NCBI GenBank assembly: GCA_964511535.1
Contig: CAZEFW010000014.1
Span: 21,150 to 85,149, forward strand
Source: CAZCFB01 sp964511535
GTDB lineage: Bacteria > Myxococcota_A > Polyangia > GCA-2747355 > CAZCFB01
Direction of reading: 5' to 3'
DNA length: 64,000 bases
Below the pieces are notes generated by a model, which made no database searches, was not told the origin of the DNA, and saw only the letters and a list, made by a program, of their open reading frames with translations. Position numbers and translations under genes: made by a program. This document shows positions 1 to 8,531 of this stretch, in pieces. Position 1 is the first letter of the stretch, and each line of letters begins with the position of its first letter.

Positions 1-1
1 G

Positions 2-634
2 GTGGAGCCGCGCATCCTCTACAACCCGCGCATGGAGAGCCCAATCTACATGATCCCCGGGGTGGCGGCGCTGGTGCTGCTGGTGATCACCACGGTGGTC
101 ACCGCCATGGGCATCGCCCGGGAGAAGGAGGTGGGCACCATCGAGCAGCTGATGGTGACACCCATCAGGCCCCTGGCCCTGATGCTGGGCAAGATCCTGC
201 CCTTCGCCCTCATCGGGCTGGTGGTGGCCGGGCTGGTGCTCTCGGTGGGGACCAACCTGTTCGGCGTCCCGGTGCGCGGGCCGCTCACCGTGGTGTTCGC
301 GGGGACGGTGCTCTACCTGATGAGCACCCTCGGCACCGGCGTATTCATCAGCACCATGGCGGCCAACCAGCAGCAGGCGATCCTGGGCAGCTTCTTCTTC
401 CTGCTGCCGGCCATCCTGCTGTCCGGCTTCATGAACCCCATCGAGAGCATGCCGCCCTGGGTTCAGCCCATCACCCTGCTCAACCCGGTGCGTTACTACG
501 TGGAGATCCTGCGCGCCTGCCTGCTCAAGGGCGCCGGCTTCGCAGACCTCGGCTTCCAGTTCGCCGCCCTGGCCGGCTTCGGCGTGGGCATCCTGGGCCT
601 GGCATCAGTGAGGTTCCGCAAGCGGATCGGGTGA
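2..634 (+). CDS. ABC-2 type transporter permease, C-terminal part (cut by window edge)
   Basis: This is the membrane subunit of an ABC exporter of the YhhJ/YbhS/YbhR (ABC-2) family. The visible 210 codons contain several hydrophobic segments (about residues 17-36, 60-85, 95-118, 125-148 and 185-202). Between the first two lies the cytoplasmic coupling loop with the family signature IAREKEVGTIEQLMVTPIRP. The reading frame is open to the window edge, so the GTG at position 2 is probably not the true start and the N-terminal half, usually with the first helix and a large periplasmic domain, lies upstream. The substrate cannot be told from this part; relatives move drugs or other hydrophobic compounds. 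The ATPase partner is presumably upstream. Confidence 0.93.
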   Translation: MEPRILYNPRMESPIYMIPGVAALVLLVITTVVTAMGIAREKEVGTIEQLMVTPIRPLALMLGKILPFALIGLVVAGLVLSVGTNLFGVPVRGPLTVVFAGTVLYLMSTLGTGVFISTMAANQQQAILGSFFFLLPAILLSGFMNPIESMPPWVQPITLLNPVRYYVEILRACLLKGAGFADLGFQFAALAGFGVGILGLASVRFRKRIG

Positions 635-661
635 CGACAGGCGGCAAGCCAGGGCAATCCG

Positions 662-700
662 TTCTGGCATCCTGGCATTCTGGCATTCGCGCCCGCAGGG
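662..700. repeat. Octamer array TTCTGGCA x3 plus GC-rich tail
   Basis: Three units of the 8-base motif TTCTGGCA (second unit TCCTGGCA) at 662-685 run into TTCGCGCCCGCAGGG. The reverse complement of this block matches the block at about 10209-10247 closely, so this is one copy of a dispersed element. It fills the short space between the converging permease and greB genes. Nothing else is visible in this spacer. Confidence 0.75.
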
Positions 701-713
701 CGCGCAGGGCGCG

Positions 714-1253
714 CTACTCCGCCTCGTACCAGATCTCCACCACCGCCACCGTGGCCGGCGCCTTCTTGGGCCGCTGCACCTTCACCTCGTCGCCCTCCTG
801 CTTGCCCAGCAGGGCCCGGGCCATGGGAGAGTCCACGCTGATGCGGCCGAGCTTGGTGTCGTACTCGTCGGGGCCCACGATCTGGTAGGTCGCCTCCTCG
901 CCCTGTTCGTCCTCGACGGTGACGTGGGCGCCGAAGAAGACCTTCCCCTCCTGCTCCGGTGCAGGGGTGACCACCTCCAGCTCGTCCATGCGCTTGCTCA
1001 GGAACCGCAGCCGCTTGTCGATCTGGTACAGCCGCCGCTTGTTGTACTGGTAATCGGCGTTCTCCGAGCGGTCGCCCTGGGCCGCTGCCTCGGTCACCCG
1101 CTGGGTGATCTCCGGGCGCTCCACTCGCCACAGGTGATCCTTCTCCTGCAGGAGCATCTCCCAGCCCCGCCGGGTAATGAAGCGGACGGAGCTGCCCGTC
1201 GCTGATTTTTGAGGCCCGGTCGGTTTGCGCGGGAGCATGGAGCGGCGAGACAT
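714..1253 (-). CDS. greB: Transcription elongation factor GreB
   Basis: This protein rescues backtracked RNA polymerase by stimulating transcript cleavage through the secondary channel. After a 25-residue basic N-terminal extension comes the GreA/B coiled coil. Its tip motif GDRSENADY carries the acidic residues that help place the catalytic metal. The C-terminal FKBP-like domain follows, with YQIVGPDEYD and the typical SPMARALLGKQEGDEV stretch. Arg/Lys-rich residues (NKRRLYQIDKRLRFLSKRM) in the coil favour GreB over GreA. The ATG at 1253 is chosen because further upstream codons lose family likeness; a second ATG at 1238 is possible. The gene converges with the permease and diverges from the pectate-lyase gene. 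Confidence 0.93.
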   Translation of the reverse strand: MSRRSMLPRKPTGPQKSATGSSVRFITRRGWEMLLQEKDHLWRVERPEITQRVTEAAAQGDRSENADYQYNKRRLYQIDKRLRFLSKRMDELEVVTPAPEQEGKVFFGAHVTVEDEQGEEATYQIVGPDEYDTKLGRISVDSPMARALLGKQEGDEVKVQRPKKAPATVAVVEIWYEAE

Positions 1254-1311
1254 GACAGAGGGTGGAATAGCAGGTCCTGAGGCGCCGGACAACGGGTGAT
1301 AGATTGGATGC

Positions 1312-2910
1312 ATGAGACGCCCCTCACCCCTGGCCCTGACCATACCCCTGGCCCTGGCCCTCTCCCTCTCCCTCGCAGCATGCACCGTCGACAACCCTTC
1401 TCCCGCAGACAGCAGCGCCGCGACTCCCGACCTCCTCGGACTTGACCAGACCCGGGCCGACGGGCCCGTGGACCTGGCCGCCTCCGCCGACCAGGCCCCG
1501 CCAGGGGACCAGACCCTTCCCCCCGGGGACCAGGCGCCAGCCATGGATCAGGCCTCTTCAAAGGACCAGGCGCCAGCCCTGGATAAGGTCTCATCCAAGG
1601 ATCAGACGCCAGCCAAGGACCAGGCCCCGCCCAAGGACCAGGGACCACCCGTCAAGGCGCCGGCCTTCCCCGGGGCCGAGGGCTTCGGCGCCTGGACCCC
1701 CGGCGGTCGCGGCGGCAAGGTCCTGTTCGTCACCAACCTCAAGGACTTCATCCCGGGCAAGGAGCCGCTGATCCCCGGCTCTCTGCGCGGCGCCATCATG
1801 GGCAAGGGCCCGCGTACGGTGATCTTCCGCGTCTCGGGCACCATCACCCTCAAGGCGCGCCTCGACATCACCGAGCCGTACATCACCCTGGCTGGCCAGA
1901 GCGCCCCCGGCGACGGCGTCTGCCTCGGAGGGTACGGCGCCATGGTCAAGAAGACCCACGACGTGATCATCCGCCACCTGCGCTTCCGCCCCGGCGACCT
2001 GGTGGGCAAGGCCCTGGCCAAGCAGGGCAAGAAGTGGGAGACCGACGCCCTGTCGGTCTACGACTCCAAGGACGTGATCATCGATCATGTCTCGGCCAGC
2101 TGGGCCAACGACGAGGTGCTCTCGGTGACCCACGGCACCCGCGTCACGGTGCAGTGGTCCTTCATCACCGAGAGCCTGAACGACTCGACCCACCCCAAGG
2201 GCAAGCATGGCTACGGTGGGCTGGTGGCTTACATGGAGGACGGCGAGGTGAGCCAGCACCACAACCTGTGGGCGTTCCACATCAGCCGCTGCCCGCGCCC
2301 CGGCTCCACCCTCAACTGCAAGGGCCCGGGCCTGCTGTACGACTTCCGCTACAACGTGGTCCACATGGGCGGCAAGGGCTACTCCGCCAGCGGCTACGAC
2401 AAGATCCGGATGAACTACTTCGGCAACACCATCACCAAGAGCGCGGTGTTCGCCGCCACGCCAGGGGTCAGCATCTACAAGGGCCACAACTGGCACAACG
2501 GAAAGAACACCGGCTGGAGCATGTTCACCGGCTCGTTCAACAAGGCGACCAAGCCGTTCGCGGTGGCGCCCCTCAAGGCGGACACGCCGCAGAACGCCTA
2601 CGCCGCCGTGCTCGGCACCGCCGGCGCCAGCCTGCCCAAGCGGGACGCAGTGGACAGCCGGGTGGCAGCCGCGACCAAGGCCCAGAAGGGCAAGATCATC
2701 GACTCACAGGCGGACGTGGGCGGCTGGCCGCTGCTCAAGTCCGCGGCGCCCCCGGCCGACGCCGACGCCGACGGCATGCCCGACGCCTGGGAGACCAATG
2801 CAGGGCTCAACCCCAAGCAGGCCGCGGACCGCAACGCCGATCCGGACGGCGACGGCTACACAAACCTCGAGGAGTGGCTCAACGGCACCAACCCGAAGGT
2901 CAAGGACTGA
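1312..2910 (+). CDS. Pectate-lyase-like secreted lipoprotein
   Basis: The N-terminus is a lipoprotein signal ending in the lipobox LAAC (Cys24). Residues about 42-118 form an unstructured linker of imperfect 6-12 residue units rich in Asp, Gln, Ala, Pro and Lys (for example KDQAPAL). From about 119 to 450 the sequence looks like a right-handed beta-helix of the pectate lyase / PL1 type: it opens with AFPGAEGFGAWTPGGRGG and later has IIDHVSASWANDEVLSVT and the repeated 'HNLWAFH' style turns. The last 50 residues contain two calcium-loop-like motifs (DADADGMPDAWE and DPDGDGYTNLEEW), as in thrombospondin-3 or dockerin-like tails. The protein probably sits on the cell surface and acts on acidic polysaccharide; the substrate is not proven. 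No partner gene adjoins it. Confidence 0.85.
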   Translation: MRRPSPLALTIPLALALSLSLAACTVDNPSPADSSAATPDLLGLDQTRADGPVDLAASADQAPPGDQTLPPGDQAPAMDQASSKDQAPALDKVSSKDQTPAKDQAPPKDQGPPVKAPAFPGAEGFGAWTPGGRGGKVLFVTNLKDFIPGKEPLIPGSLRGAIMGKGPRTVIFRVSGTITLKARLDITEPYITLAGQSAPGDGVCLGGYGAMVKKTHDVIIRHLRFRPGDLVGKALAKQGKKWETDALSVYDSKDVIIDHVSASWANDEVLSVTHGTRVTVQWSFITESLNDSTHPKGKHGYGGLVAYMEDGEVSQHHNLWAFHISRCPRPGSTLNCKGPGLLYDFRYNVVHMGGKGYSASGYDKIRMNYFGNTITKSAVFAATPGVSIYKGHNWHNGKNTGWSMFTGSFNKATKPFAVAPLKADTPQNAYAAVLGTAGASLPKRDAVDSRVAAATKAQKGKIIDSQADVGGWPLLKSAAPPADADADGMPDAWETNAGLNPKQAADRNADPDGDGYTNLEEWLNGTNPKVKD

Positions 2911-2961
2911 GCGAGGGGAGGGGGGGGGAGACTCGCGGGGCGGTCACGCCGAGCCGCTGCT

Positions 2962-3696
2962 TCAGGGGCAGTCGCAGTCGGCCTGGTTCTGGGTGGCCGG
3001 GGCGGCCTTCTTCTGCGGGGCCGCGGTGCTGGCGGCCTTCTTCTTGCGGCGCGGCTTGCGGCGCCGGCGGTACTTGCGGTAGTAGCGGCCGCGGCCCGGG
3101 TAGGGCGGCACGGCGTACTCGCTGTACGGCGCGATGGTGGTGGCGTCGGGGTACCGGCGGTAGGGATCCGCGTGCCTGGCGCCCTGTCGGCCGTAGTAGC
3201 CGCTCGGCCGGCGACGGGTGGGATCGTCGTACGGGCTCAGGTAGGGATCCCGCTGATGCTGGCGTCTTTGGCGCACCTGCTTCCTGGCTGGCGGCAGCAC
3301 CGTGACCCCGGGCGTGCCGGGGTTGGCCGGGTCGGCCAACAGCACCTGATCGCTCACCACGCCAGACGGCCCGCCGTAGGTGGCCAGCATCGGATCGGGG
3401 GCCGGACCGGAGCCGGTACACTGAACAAGCAGGGTGTGCTCCTGGCTGGCGCTGCCGGGGCGATCCTGGTTGGTCGGCGTATGACGGCCGGTTCCGCCGC
3501 GGGTGACCGAGGCGGCGTCCAGGATGTAGTAGCCGCCTTTGCACGTGTCATAGGCGGTGCGGTAGCAGAGACCACGATCCTGGTGGCAGGTGATGGAGTA
3601 AGAGGGGTTGCCCGTGGGGCCGGTTACGGCCTTGACGCGGGAGCCGGCGCAACCCCCCGCCAGTATGAGCAGGGATAGGGCACAGAAGTAGCGCAT
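2962..3696 (-). CDS. Hypothetical lipoprotein with Arg/Lys/Tyr-rich tail
   Basis: This is a 244-residue protein of unknown function. A short signal peptide ends in the lipobox LAGGC (Cys16). The middle has a few cysteines (TCHQDRGLCYRTAYDTC), which may form disulfides in the periplasm. From about residue 140 the protein turns into low-complexity sequence rich in Arg, Tyr and Pro, then a basic stretch RRRRKPRRKKKA near the end and a final CDCP. The basic tail might bind nucleic acid, lipopolysaccharide or peptidoglycan; this is only inference. It lies 37 bases after the SDR gene on the same strand and converges with the pectate-lyase gene across a 51-base spacer containing a run of nine or more G. 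Confidence 0.7.
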   Translation of the reverse strand: MRYFCALSLLILAGGCAGSRVKAVTGPTGNPSYSITCHQDRGLCYRTAYDTCKGGYYILDAASVTRGGTGRHTPTNQDRPGSASQEHTLLVQCTGSGPAPDPMLATYGGPSGVVSDQVLLADPANPGTPGVTVLPPARKQVRQRRQHQRDPYLSPYDDPTRRRPSGYYGRQGARHADPYRRYPDATTIAPYSEYAVPPYPGRGRYYRKYRRRRKPRRKKKAASTAAPQKKAAPATQNQADCDCP

Positions 3697-3733
3697 ATGG
3701 CGATGGTGCGTCAGGGGCGCTGATTGCGCAAGT

Positions 3734-4684
3734 TTATGCTCCCTGCTCCCGCCGGCGCACCGCCACAGTGGACATGATGGTCTCGGTGAGCTCCACCTGC
3801 GGCGCCCAGCCGTAGTCCTGGCGCAGCGCCTCGTCCGAGATGATGCATGGGTACTTGGTGAAGTTGACCATGTAGGGGGGCAGCGCGGTGGAGAAGGTGC
3901 GCAGCACCTTGAGCGCCATGGTGGCGAAGCCGGACGGGACCGGCACCACGGTGCCCCCGCTCATCTGCAGCGCCTCCCACCACGGCACCGTGTGCTTGCC
4001 CGCCACGTTGTACACCCCCGCTGGCCCGGATCCAGCCACGGCGAGGATCGCGGCCACGAGATCATCCTGGTGGATGAACTGCACCATCGGATCGAACCCC
4101 ATCATGGCCGGCTTCACGTCCTGGCGCAGGAACCGGCTCATGGCGTTGCTGATGCCCGGCCCCACGACGTTGCACGGCCGCAAAACCACCGTCTGCACCT
4201 CGGGGTGGCGCCAGATCCACATCACCGCCTGGCTGTCCAGCTGGATCGCGTCGCCCAGCTGTGGGAAGCCGGTCCCGGCGCGCAGGGGTTCGTCCTCGAA
4301 GATCGGGATGTGATTGTGCGGGTGCGCGCCGTAGATGTGGAAGGTGGAGAGCACCACCAGGCGCTTGGCCTCGTACTTGCGGCTCAGGGCCATCACCTTG
4401 GAGCTGCCCACGACGTTCAGGTCGAACCGCTTTCCGGTCTGCAGCTTCAGGTTGCCCACCCGCCCCAGGTGCAGCACCAGATCCGGCCGGTGGCGGCGGA
4501 AGATGTCCTCGATGAGGGTCTTGTTGTAGTTGGCCTGGTACAGGGTGGCGGGGTAGGGCAGCCAGTCCGGGACGGGGCGGTAGTCCACCCCGACGATCTC
4601 GTGCCCCTGGTCCGCGAGCTCCTGGCCCACCAGGCGGGAGAGCCCGCCCGTGATTCCCGTGATCAGCGTGGTCGTCTTTGCCAT
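3734..4684 (-). CDS. Extended SDR-family NAD(P)-binding protein lacking the usual YxxxK
   Basis: The fold is that of NAD-dependent epimerase/dehydratases: a nucleotide-binding start TLITGITGGLSRLVG, then VDY at the end of beta-2, and STFHIYGAHP where active-site Ser/Thr normally lies. However the catalytic Tyr-x-x-x-Lys expected after the YGAHPHN segment is replaced by AIQLDSQAVMWIW, and the third glycine of TGxxGxxG is shifted. It may therefore bind a nucleotide cofactor without classical SDR chemistry. The next gene upstream on the strand is an acyltransferase with only one base between the genes, so the two are probably co-transcribed and act on a shared lipid or glycolipid path; that link is inference. 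Confidence 0.8.
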   Translation of the reverse strand: MAKTTTLITGITGGLSRLVGQELADQGHEIVGVDYRPVPDWLPYPATLYQANYNKTLIEDIFRRHRPDLVLHLGRVGNLKLQTGKRFDLNVVGSSKVMALSRKYEAKRLVVLSTFHIYGAHPHNHIPIFEDEPLRAGTGFPQLGDAIQLDSQAVMWIWRHPEVQTVVLRPCNVVGPGISNAMSRFLRQDVKPAMMGFDPMVQFIHQDDLVAAILAVAGSGPAGVYNVAGKHTVPWWEALQMSGGTVVPVPSGFATMALKVLRTFSTALPPYMVNFTKYPCIISDEALRQDYGWAPQVELTETIMSTVAVRRREQGA

Positions 4685-4685
4685 G

Positions 4686-5522
4686 TCAGAACACCGACTC
4701 CCGGCTCGCCAGGCCCTGGTCGATCAGGGCCTGGACCGTCGCCATCACCTGGTCCACTTTGCGGTCGATCACCTCGTCCTCGTCGTCGAACGGGCCCTCG
4801 AATCGCATGGGCTCGCCGAAGTGCAGGTGGAACTGGGTCGGCAGCGGCAGGAAGGCCGCAGGCCCCAGCAGCGGCAGCAGGGCCGGCAAGGGGAAGTAGG
4901 GCATCCCCATGGCCCGGGCCAGCGGCTTGAGATCCGCGAGGCTGATGATCGACTCCTCGGCGCCGACCACGGCCACCGGCATGATGGGCGCCCCTGTCTG
5001 CAACGCCAGGCGCATGAACCCGCGGCCGAAGGGCACCAGCTGGTAGCGGTGGTCCCAGGTCTTGCCGCTGCCGCGCGCGCCTTCGGGGAACACCATGATC
5101 CCGTTGTCCGCCTCCAGCAGGTTGCGGCAGTTGATCGGATCCCCCAGCACCACCCCGGAGCGATAGAACGCCTTGCTCACGAAGGGGAGCGTGGGGAACC
5201 AGCGCTCGGCCATGGGGCGCAGCAGGCGCGGCGGCGAGGCCTCCAGCAGGCAGGCCACCTGCAGCACCAGCCCGTCGAAGGGGAGCTGTCCCGAGTGGTT
5301 GGCCACCACCAGCACGCGCCCCTCGGGCAGCGCCTCGATGCCGTACACCCTTGGCCGAAAGTAGCGATAGATGTTGTAGGCCAGCGAGTAGTACAGCTTG
5401 CTGTGCTCCACGCTCAGGCCCCAGGGATCATAGCCCAGGGGATTGGTCTCCACCGGGATGGCGTCCAGGGCCTCAACCACCCGCGGCTCCAGGGCCACTG
5501 ACCGGATCATGTCCGTTAGCAT
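4686..5522 (-). CDS. Lysophospholipid/MGAT-like acyltransferase (PlsC superfamily)
   Basis: This is a glycerol(phospho)lipid acyltransferase. The acyl-transfer motif appears as NHSGQLPFDG, a His/Asp pair spaced like the MGAT-like branch rather than the plain HX4D of PlsC. The substrate-binding motif FPEGARGSGK follows about 80 residues later, then PIMPVAVVGAEE. It has no obvious transmembrane helix; membrane contact is probably peripheral. The start chosen is ATG at 5522; an in-frame GTG at 5552 would add ten residues and neither has a clear ribosome-binding site. It is followed immediately by the degenerate SDR gene. Upstream lies a long REP-like hairpin. Confidence 0.85.
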   Translation of the reverse strand: MLTDMIRSVALEPRVVEALDAIPVETNPLGYDPWGLSVEHSKLYYSLAYNIYRYFRPRVYGIEALPEGRVLVVANHSGQLPFDGLVLQVACLLEASPPRLLRPMAERWFPTLPFVSKAFYRSGVVLGDPINCRNLLEADNGIMVFPEGARGSGKTWDHRYQLVPFGRGFMRLALQTGAPIMPVAVVGAEESIISLADLKPLARAMGMPYFPLPALLPLLGPAAFLPLPTQFHLHFGEPMRFEGPFDDEDEVIDRKVDQVMATVQALIDQGLASRESVF

Positions 5523-5567
5523 GGCGATATCATGCCACGCCGCTTGCCCCACCGGTAGATGGCAATG

Positions 5568-5610
5568 AAAATGTCAAGTAGGGGGGTCAGACCCCTCCAC
5601 TTGACATTTT
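5568..5610. repeat. REP-like 43-base palindrome
   Basis: The left arm starts AAAATGTCAAGT and the right arm ends ACTTGACATTTT. The centre is GGGGTC-A-GACCCC. Pairing 5568 with 5610 through to the centre gives a stem of 21 positions with one mismatch (5580/5598) and one G-T wobble. There is no trailing T-run typical of a simple terminator. The form resembles the palindromic REP sequences mobilised by RAYT (Y1 Tnp) proteins, but no such gene is in the window. It lies between the divergently transcribed acyltransferase and HEAT-repeat genes. Confidence 0.75.
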
Positions 5611-5725
5611 TTAATGGGGGACGGGGAGCGACGGTGAGGGAATGTGTGGGCGCCGCTGATGAAATCCCTTGAGATGACCACAGGGTATGGGCCAAGCTAT
5701 TTGACACATTACTCCCTCTGCCCGG

Positions 5726-8353
5726 ATGAGACGCGCGATGATGCTTCGCTCTGCAGCCACCACCATTACCCTCGCCACCCTATTGCTGTCGGCCCCGGTG
5801 GTCCAGGCGCAGGGCAAGGCCCAGCGGCGCGTGGCCGTGGTCAAATTCAAGGGGGCAGACGCCGCCGTCCTGCGCGGCGCGGTCATGACCGACCTGAGCG
5901 ACCGGCACACGGTGCTGCTGCCCAGCGACGTGGACAAGAAGGCTGACGAGGTGGGCCTGAACGCCAACTGCAAGGCGGACGCGGTGGCGGCCCTAGGCGC
6001 GGCGCTCAAGGCCGAGGCCGTGGTCTGCGGATCCACCCGGGGGGTGCCCTGGCGCCGCCGGTTCACCGTGGACGTGTACAACGGCGCGAACGGCAAGCGG
6101 CTGGGCAAGGCGGCGGTCATCATCCGCCGGGGCGGGCTCACCGAGGCCCAGATGAAGCGCATGGCGCCCAGGCTGGACAGCGCCATCGGCAAGGCGACGG
6201 CCATGGAGGCGCCGGAGGAGCCGGGGGCAGCGACCCCGGCGGCGGCCCCGCTCAAGGCGGTTCCGGAGCTGGCGAGGTCGCTGGATTCGCCGGTCCTCGG
6301 CGACCGCCTGGACGCGGTCCGCGAGCTGGCGCGCCACCGCAACTGGCAGGCCGCGCCGTACATATCTTGCTCCCTGCTGAGGGATCCGGAGCTGGACATT
6401 CGCGAGCTCGCCGCGGCCGAGATGGGCCGGTCGTGGCATGACCAGGTGGTGATCAGCGCCCTGCGTCTGGCCGCGGTGCTGGAGCCCGAGGATGGCCTGA
6501 AGGTCAAGGTGCGCGCGGCCCTGGCGTCCCTCAAGGCGGAGGTCCCGGGCCTGCTGGATCGGCTCACCGACCCGGATCAGAACAAGCGCCTGGCCGCGGT
6601 CACCTCCCTGGCCATGGCGGGTTACAAGGAGGCCCTCAAGCCGCTCATCAACGCGGCCGGCGACGCGGACTCCCGGGTGCGCCTGTTCGCGCTGCAGGGG
6701 CTGCGCACCTTCCCCGACGCGTCCGCGCGCGCCACCATCAAGGGCGCCACCGTGGATCTGGACAATAACGTCATGCGCACGGCCAAGGCCTTCATGGACG
6801 AGCACAAGCGGCTGGCCGCCTGGCGCGTGTTCCACATGAGCTACATGAAGGTGATCAAGAAGACCGGCTCGCGCCTGCCTGCCTGGCGCGCGGACGCCGC
6901 CGTGGCGCTGGGGCTCAGCGGCGCGGACACGGCCATCCCGAGGCTGGAGGAGCTGCTGCGAAACGACCGGGTGGCCTCGGTGCGCCTGGCCGCGGCCTGG
7001 TCCCTGACCCTGCTCGGCACGCCCCGCGCCACGGCGGCGGTGCGCAACAGCGCCAGCTCAGACAGCGATCCCCGGGTGCGCCGGGCCTGCGCGCACTTCC
7101 TGAAGGTCAAGTCCCTGGTCCTGGCCGACGAGGTGAAGCGGCTGAACGACAAGCTGGCGGAGTTCCGCATCGAGGCCGCCATGGCCGTGGCCCTGCGGCC
7201 GGTGCGCAAGACCGTGCCCCACATGGCCCGCTCCGCCCTGTGCGATCCCGACGCCCACGTGCGCATGGCGGCCCTCTCGGGGCTGGCCCGCGAGGGGTCC
7301 AAGCGGTCCCTCGAGGCGATCAAGCTGGCCATGTTCCGCGACGCCAGCGACGACGTGCGCCGGTTCGCCATGATGCTGCACGTGCTGGTGGGCTGGGAGG
7401 AGCCGGAGCCTGACAAGACCGTGGCCAGCAAGGAGACCGCCTCCTGGATGAGCGACGCCGAGGATCCCCTGGCCGCCGAGCGCCGCCGCGAGGCCGAGAA
7501 GCGCAAGGTGGAGGAGGCCAAGCGCAAGGCCAAGGCCCAGGCCAAGCCCCGCTGCCCCATCGGCGACTGTCACGGCGTGCGGGTGATGGTGGGCGCCTCG
7601 GCGCTGTTCATGCGGCGCTTCGAGGTGAACGTGGGTGACAAGGGGAGGGCCGTGGACGGCGAGCCCATGAACTCCACGCCGGTGGCGGGCCTCGGGCTCG
7701 GCTTCGAGGTCTACCCGGCGGCGTTCATCACCAAGGGGTGGCTCTCCAACTTCGGCATGGGGCTGCGCTTCGCCCGCTCCTTCGGCCTGTCCTGGAAGAC
7801 CGACAAGGCCACCGAAGAGGTGGAGGCGACCTCCATCACCCACCAGGTCATCGCCGCCGACTTCATCCGCTTCCGCTTTCAGCCGGTGCGCGCCGAGCGG
7901 GTGCCCACCATCCTGGTGCGCTTCGGCCTGCACCACCAACAGTTCCTGTTCAACGACAGTGACGACCTGAGCGCCTCGCCGGTGCCGGACCTCACCGCCC
8001 TGAGCCTGGTAGTGGGCCTCGGCCTGGACATCCCGGTGATGAAGGCGAAGATGTTCATCGGCTTCGACTATTTGCCGGTGCTGAGCTGGGGCGAGCTCAC
8101 CGAGCCGACCCCGTCGCGCTCGGTGCTGAGCCCGGAGCAGCTCGGCATCCTGCACGGCTACGGCGATGGATCCGGCTACGCGATGCAGGCGCGCGCGGGC
8201 TTCCGCGGCCCCCTCGCCTGGAAGATCGGCTGGCACTTCGAGGCGATCTACAACTACTACAATGTCAGCTACGACCAGATCGGCGCGCGCAAGGCGGAGG
8301 ATTCCCAGGACCACTTCCTCAGCGGCGTGCTCTATGTCACCTTCGCCCACTAG
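5726..8353 (+). CDS. Secreted HEAT-repeat protein with C-terminal beta-barrel-like domain
   Basis: A signal peptide (cleavage near VQA, residue 28) is followed by a small domain (30-150) that resembles the start of TolB/CsgG-like periplasmic proteins (RRVAVVKFKGAD). From about 180 to 560 run many HEAT-type helical repeats, each marked by phrases like DPDAHVRMAALSGLA. A charged helix (about 575-607, rich in Glu, Lys, Arg) leads to a 265-residue end that alternates hydrophobic and polar residues and finishes YVTFAH, with an aromatic residue near the end as in outer-membrane beta-barrels. The whole may be a barrel-anchored protein with a periplasmic HEAT scaffold. That topology is inference. The function is unknown. 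Two further in-frame ATG codons lie at 5738 and 5741. Confidence 0.75.
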   Translation: MRRAMMLRSAATTITLATLLLSAPVVQAQGKAQRRVAVVKFKGADAAVLRGAVMTDLSDRHTVLLPSDVDKKADEVGLNANCKADAVAALGAALKAEAVVCGSTRGVPWRRRFTVDVYNGANGKRLGKAAVIIRRGGLTEAQMKRMAPRLDSAIGKATAMEAPEEPGAATPAAAPLKAVPELARSLDSPVLGDRLDAVRELARHRNWQAAPYISCSLLRDPELDIRELAAAEMGRSWHDQVVISALRLAAVLEPEDGLKVKVRAALASLKAEVPGLLDRLTDPDQNKRLAAVTSLAMAGYKEALKPLINAAGDADSRVRLFALQGLRTFPDASARATIKGATVDLDNNVMRTAKAFMDEHKRLAAWRVFHMSYMKVIKKTGSRLPAWRADAAVALGLSGADTAIPRLEELLRNDRVASVRLAAAWSLTLLGTPRATAAVRNSASSDSDPRVRRACAHFLKVKSLVLADEVKRLNDKLAEFRIEAAMAVALRPVRKTVPHMARSALCDPDAHVRMAALSGLAREGSKRSLEAIKLAMFRDASDDVRRFAMMLHVLVGWEEPEPDKTVASKETASWMSDAEDPLAAERRREAEKRKVEEAKRKAKAQAKPRCPIGDCHGVRVMVGASALFMRRFEVNVGDKGRAVDGEPMNSTPVAGLGLGFEVYPAAFITKGWLSNFGMGLRFARSFGLSWKTDKATEEVEATSITHQVIAADFIRFRFQPVRAERVPTILVRFGLHHQQFLFNDSDDLSASPVPDLTALSLVVGLGLDIPVMKAKMFIGFDYLPVLSWGELTEPTPSRSVLSPEQLGILHGYGDGSGYAMQARAGFRGPLAWKIGWHFEAIYNYYNVSYDQIGARKAEDSQDHFLSGVLYVTFAH

Positions 8354-8531
8354 AGAGCTGATCAATAGTCCGGACCGAGCCAGGCGAAGGTGCTGGAATC
8401 ACTGGCAAGGCGCGAGGAGGGCGCTTGCTGGAGGCAAGCAACTGACGAGCAACAAAGTCAGTGATTTCAAGAGCGAGTCTGGCGACGGGAGGGCTGCTGG
8501 TCAGCTCTCTGGCCACGCCGGAGTCTCCCCC
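8354..8531. other. 178-base spacer with nested inverted repeats
   Basis: No gene is seen here. The spacer holds an outer inverted repeat (AATCACTG at about 8396 with CAGTGATT at about 8459) enclosing a short hairpin GCTTGC-TGGAG-GCAAGC near 8424-8440. Such an arrangement could form a folded RNA leader for the downstream lipoprotein gene, or be a dispersed repeat. It carries no T-run, so it is not an obvious terminator. Its last bases hold the GGAG used by the next gene. Confidence 0.4.

Noticed and set aside
2911..2961. Terminator after the pectate-lyase gene
   Set aside because: The spacer has G-runs but no stem followed by T-run that I could support.
8166..8531. Upstream extension of the MEMO1-AMMECR1 frame
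   Set aside because: It overlaps the HEAT gene's coding frame and crosses the spacer; it would bury the clear lipoprotein signal that begins at 8532.
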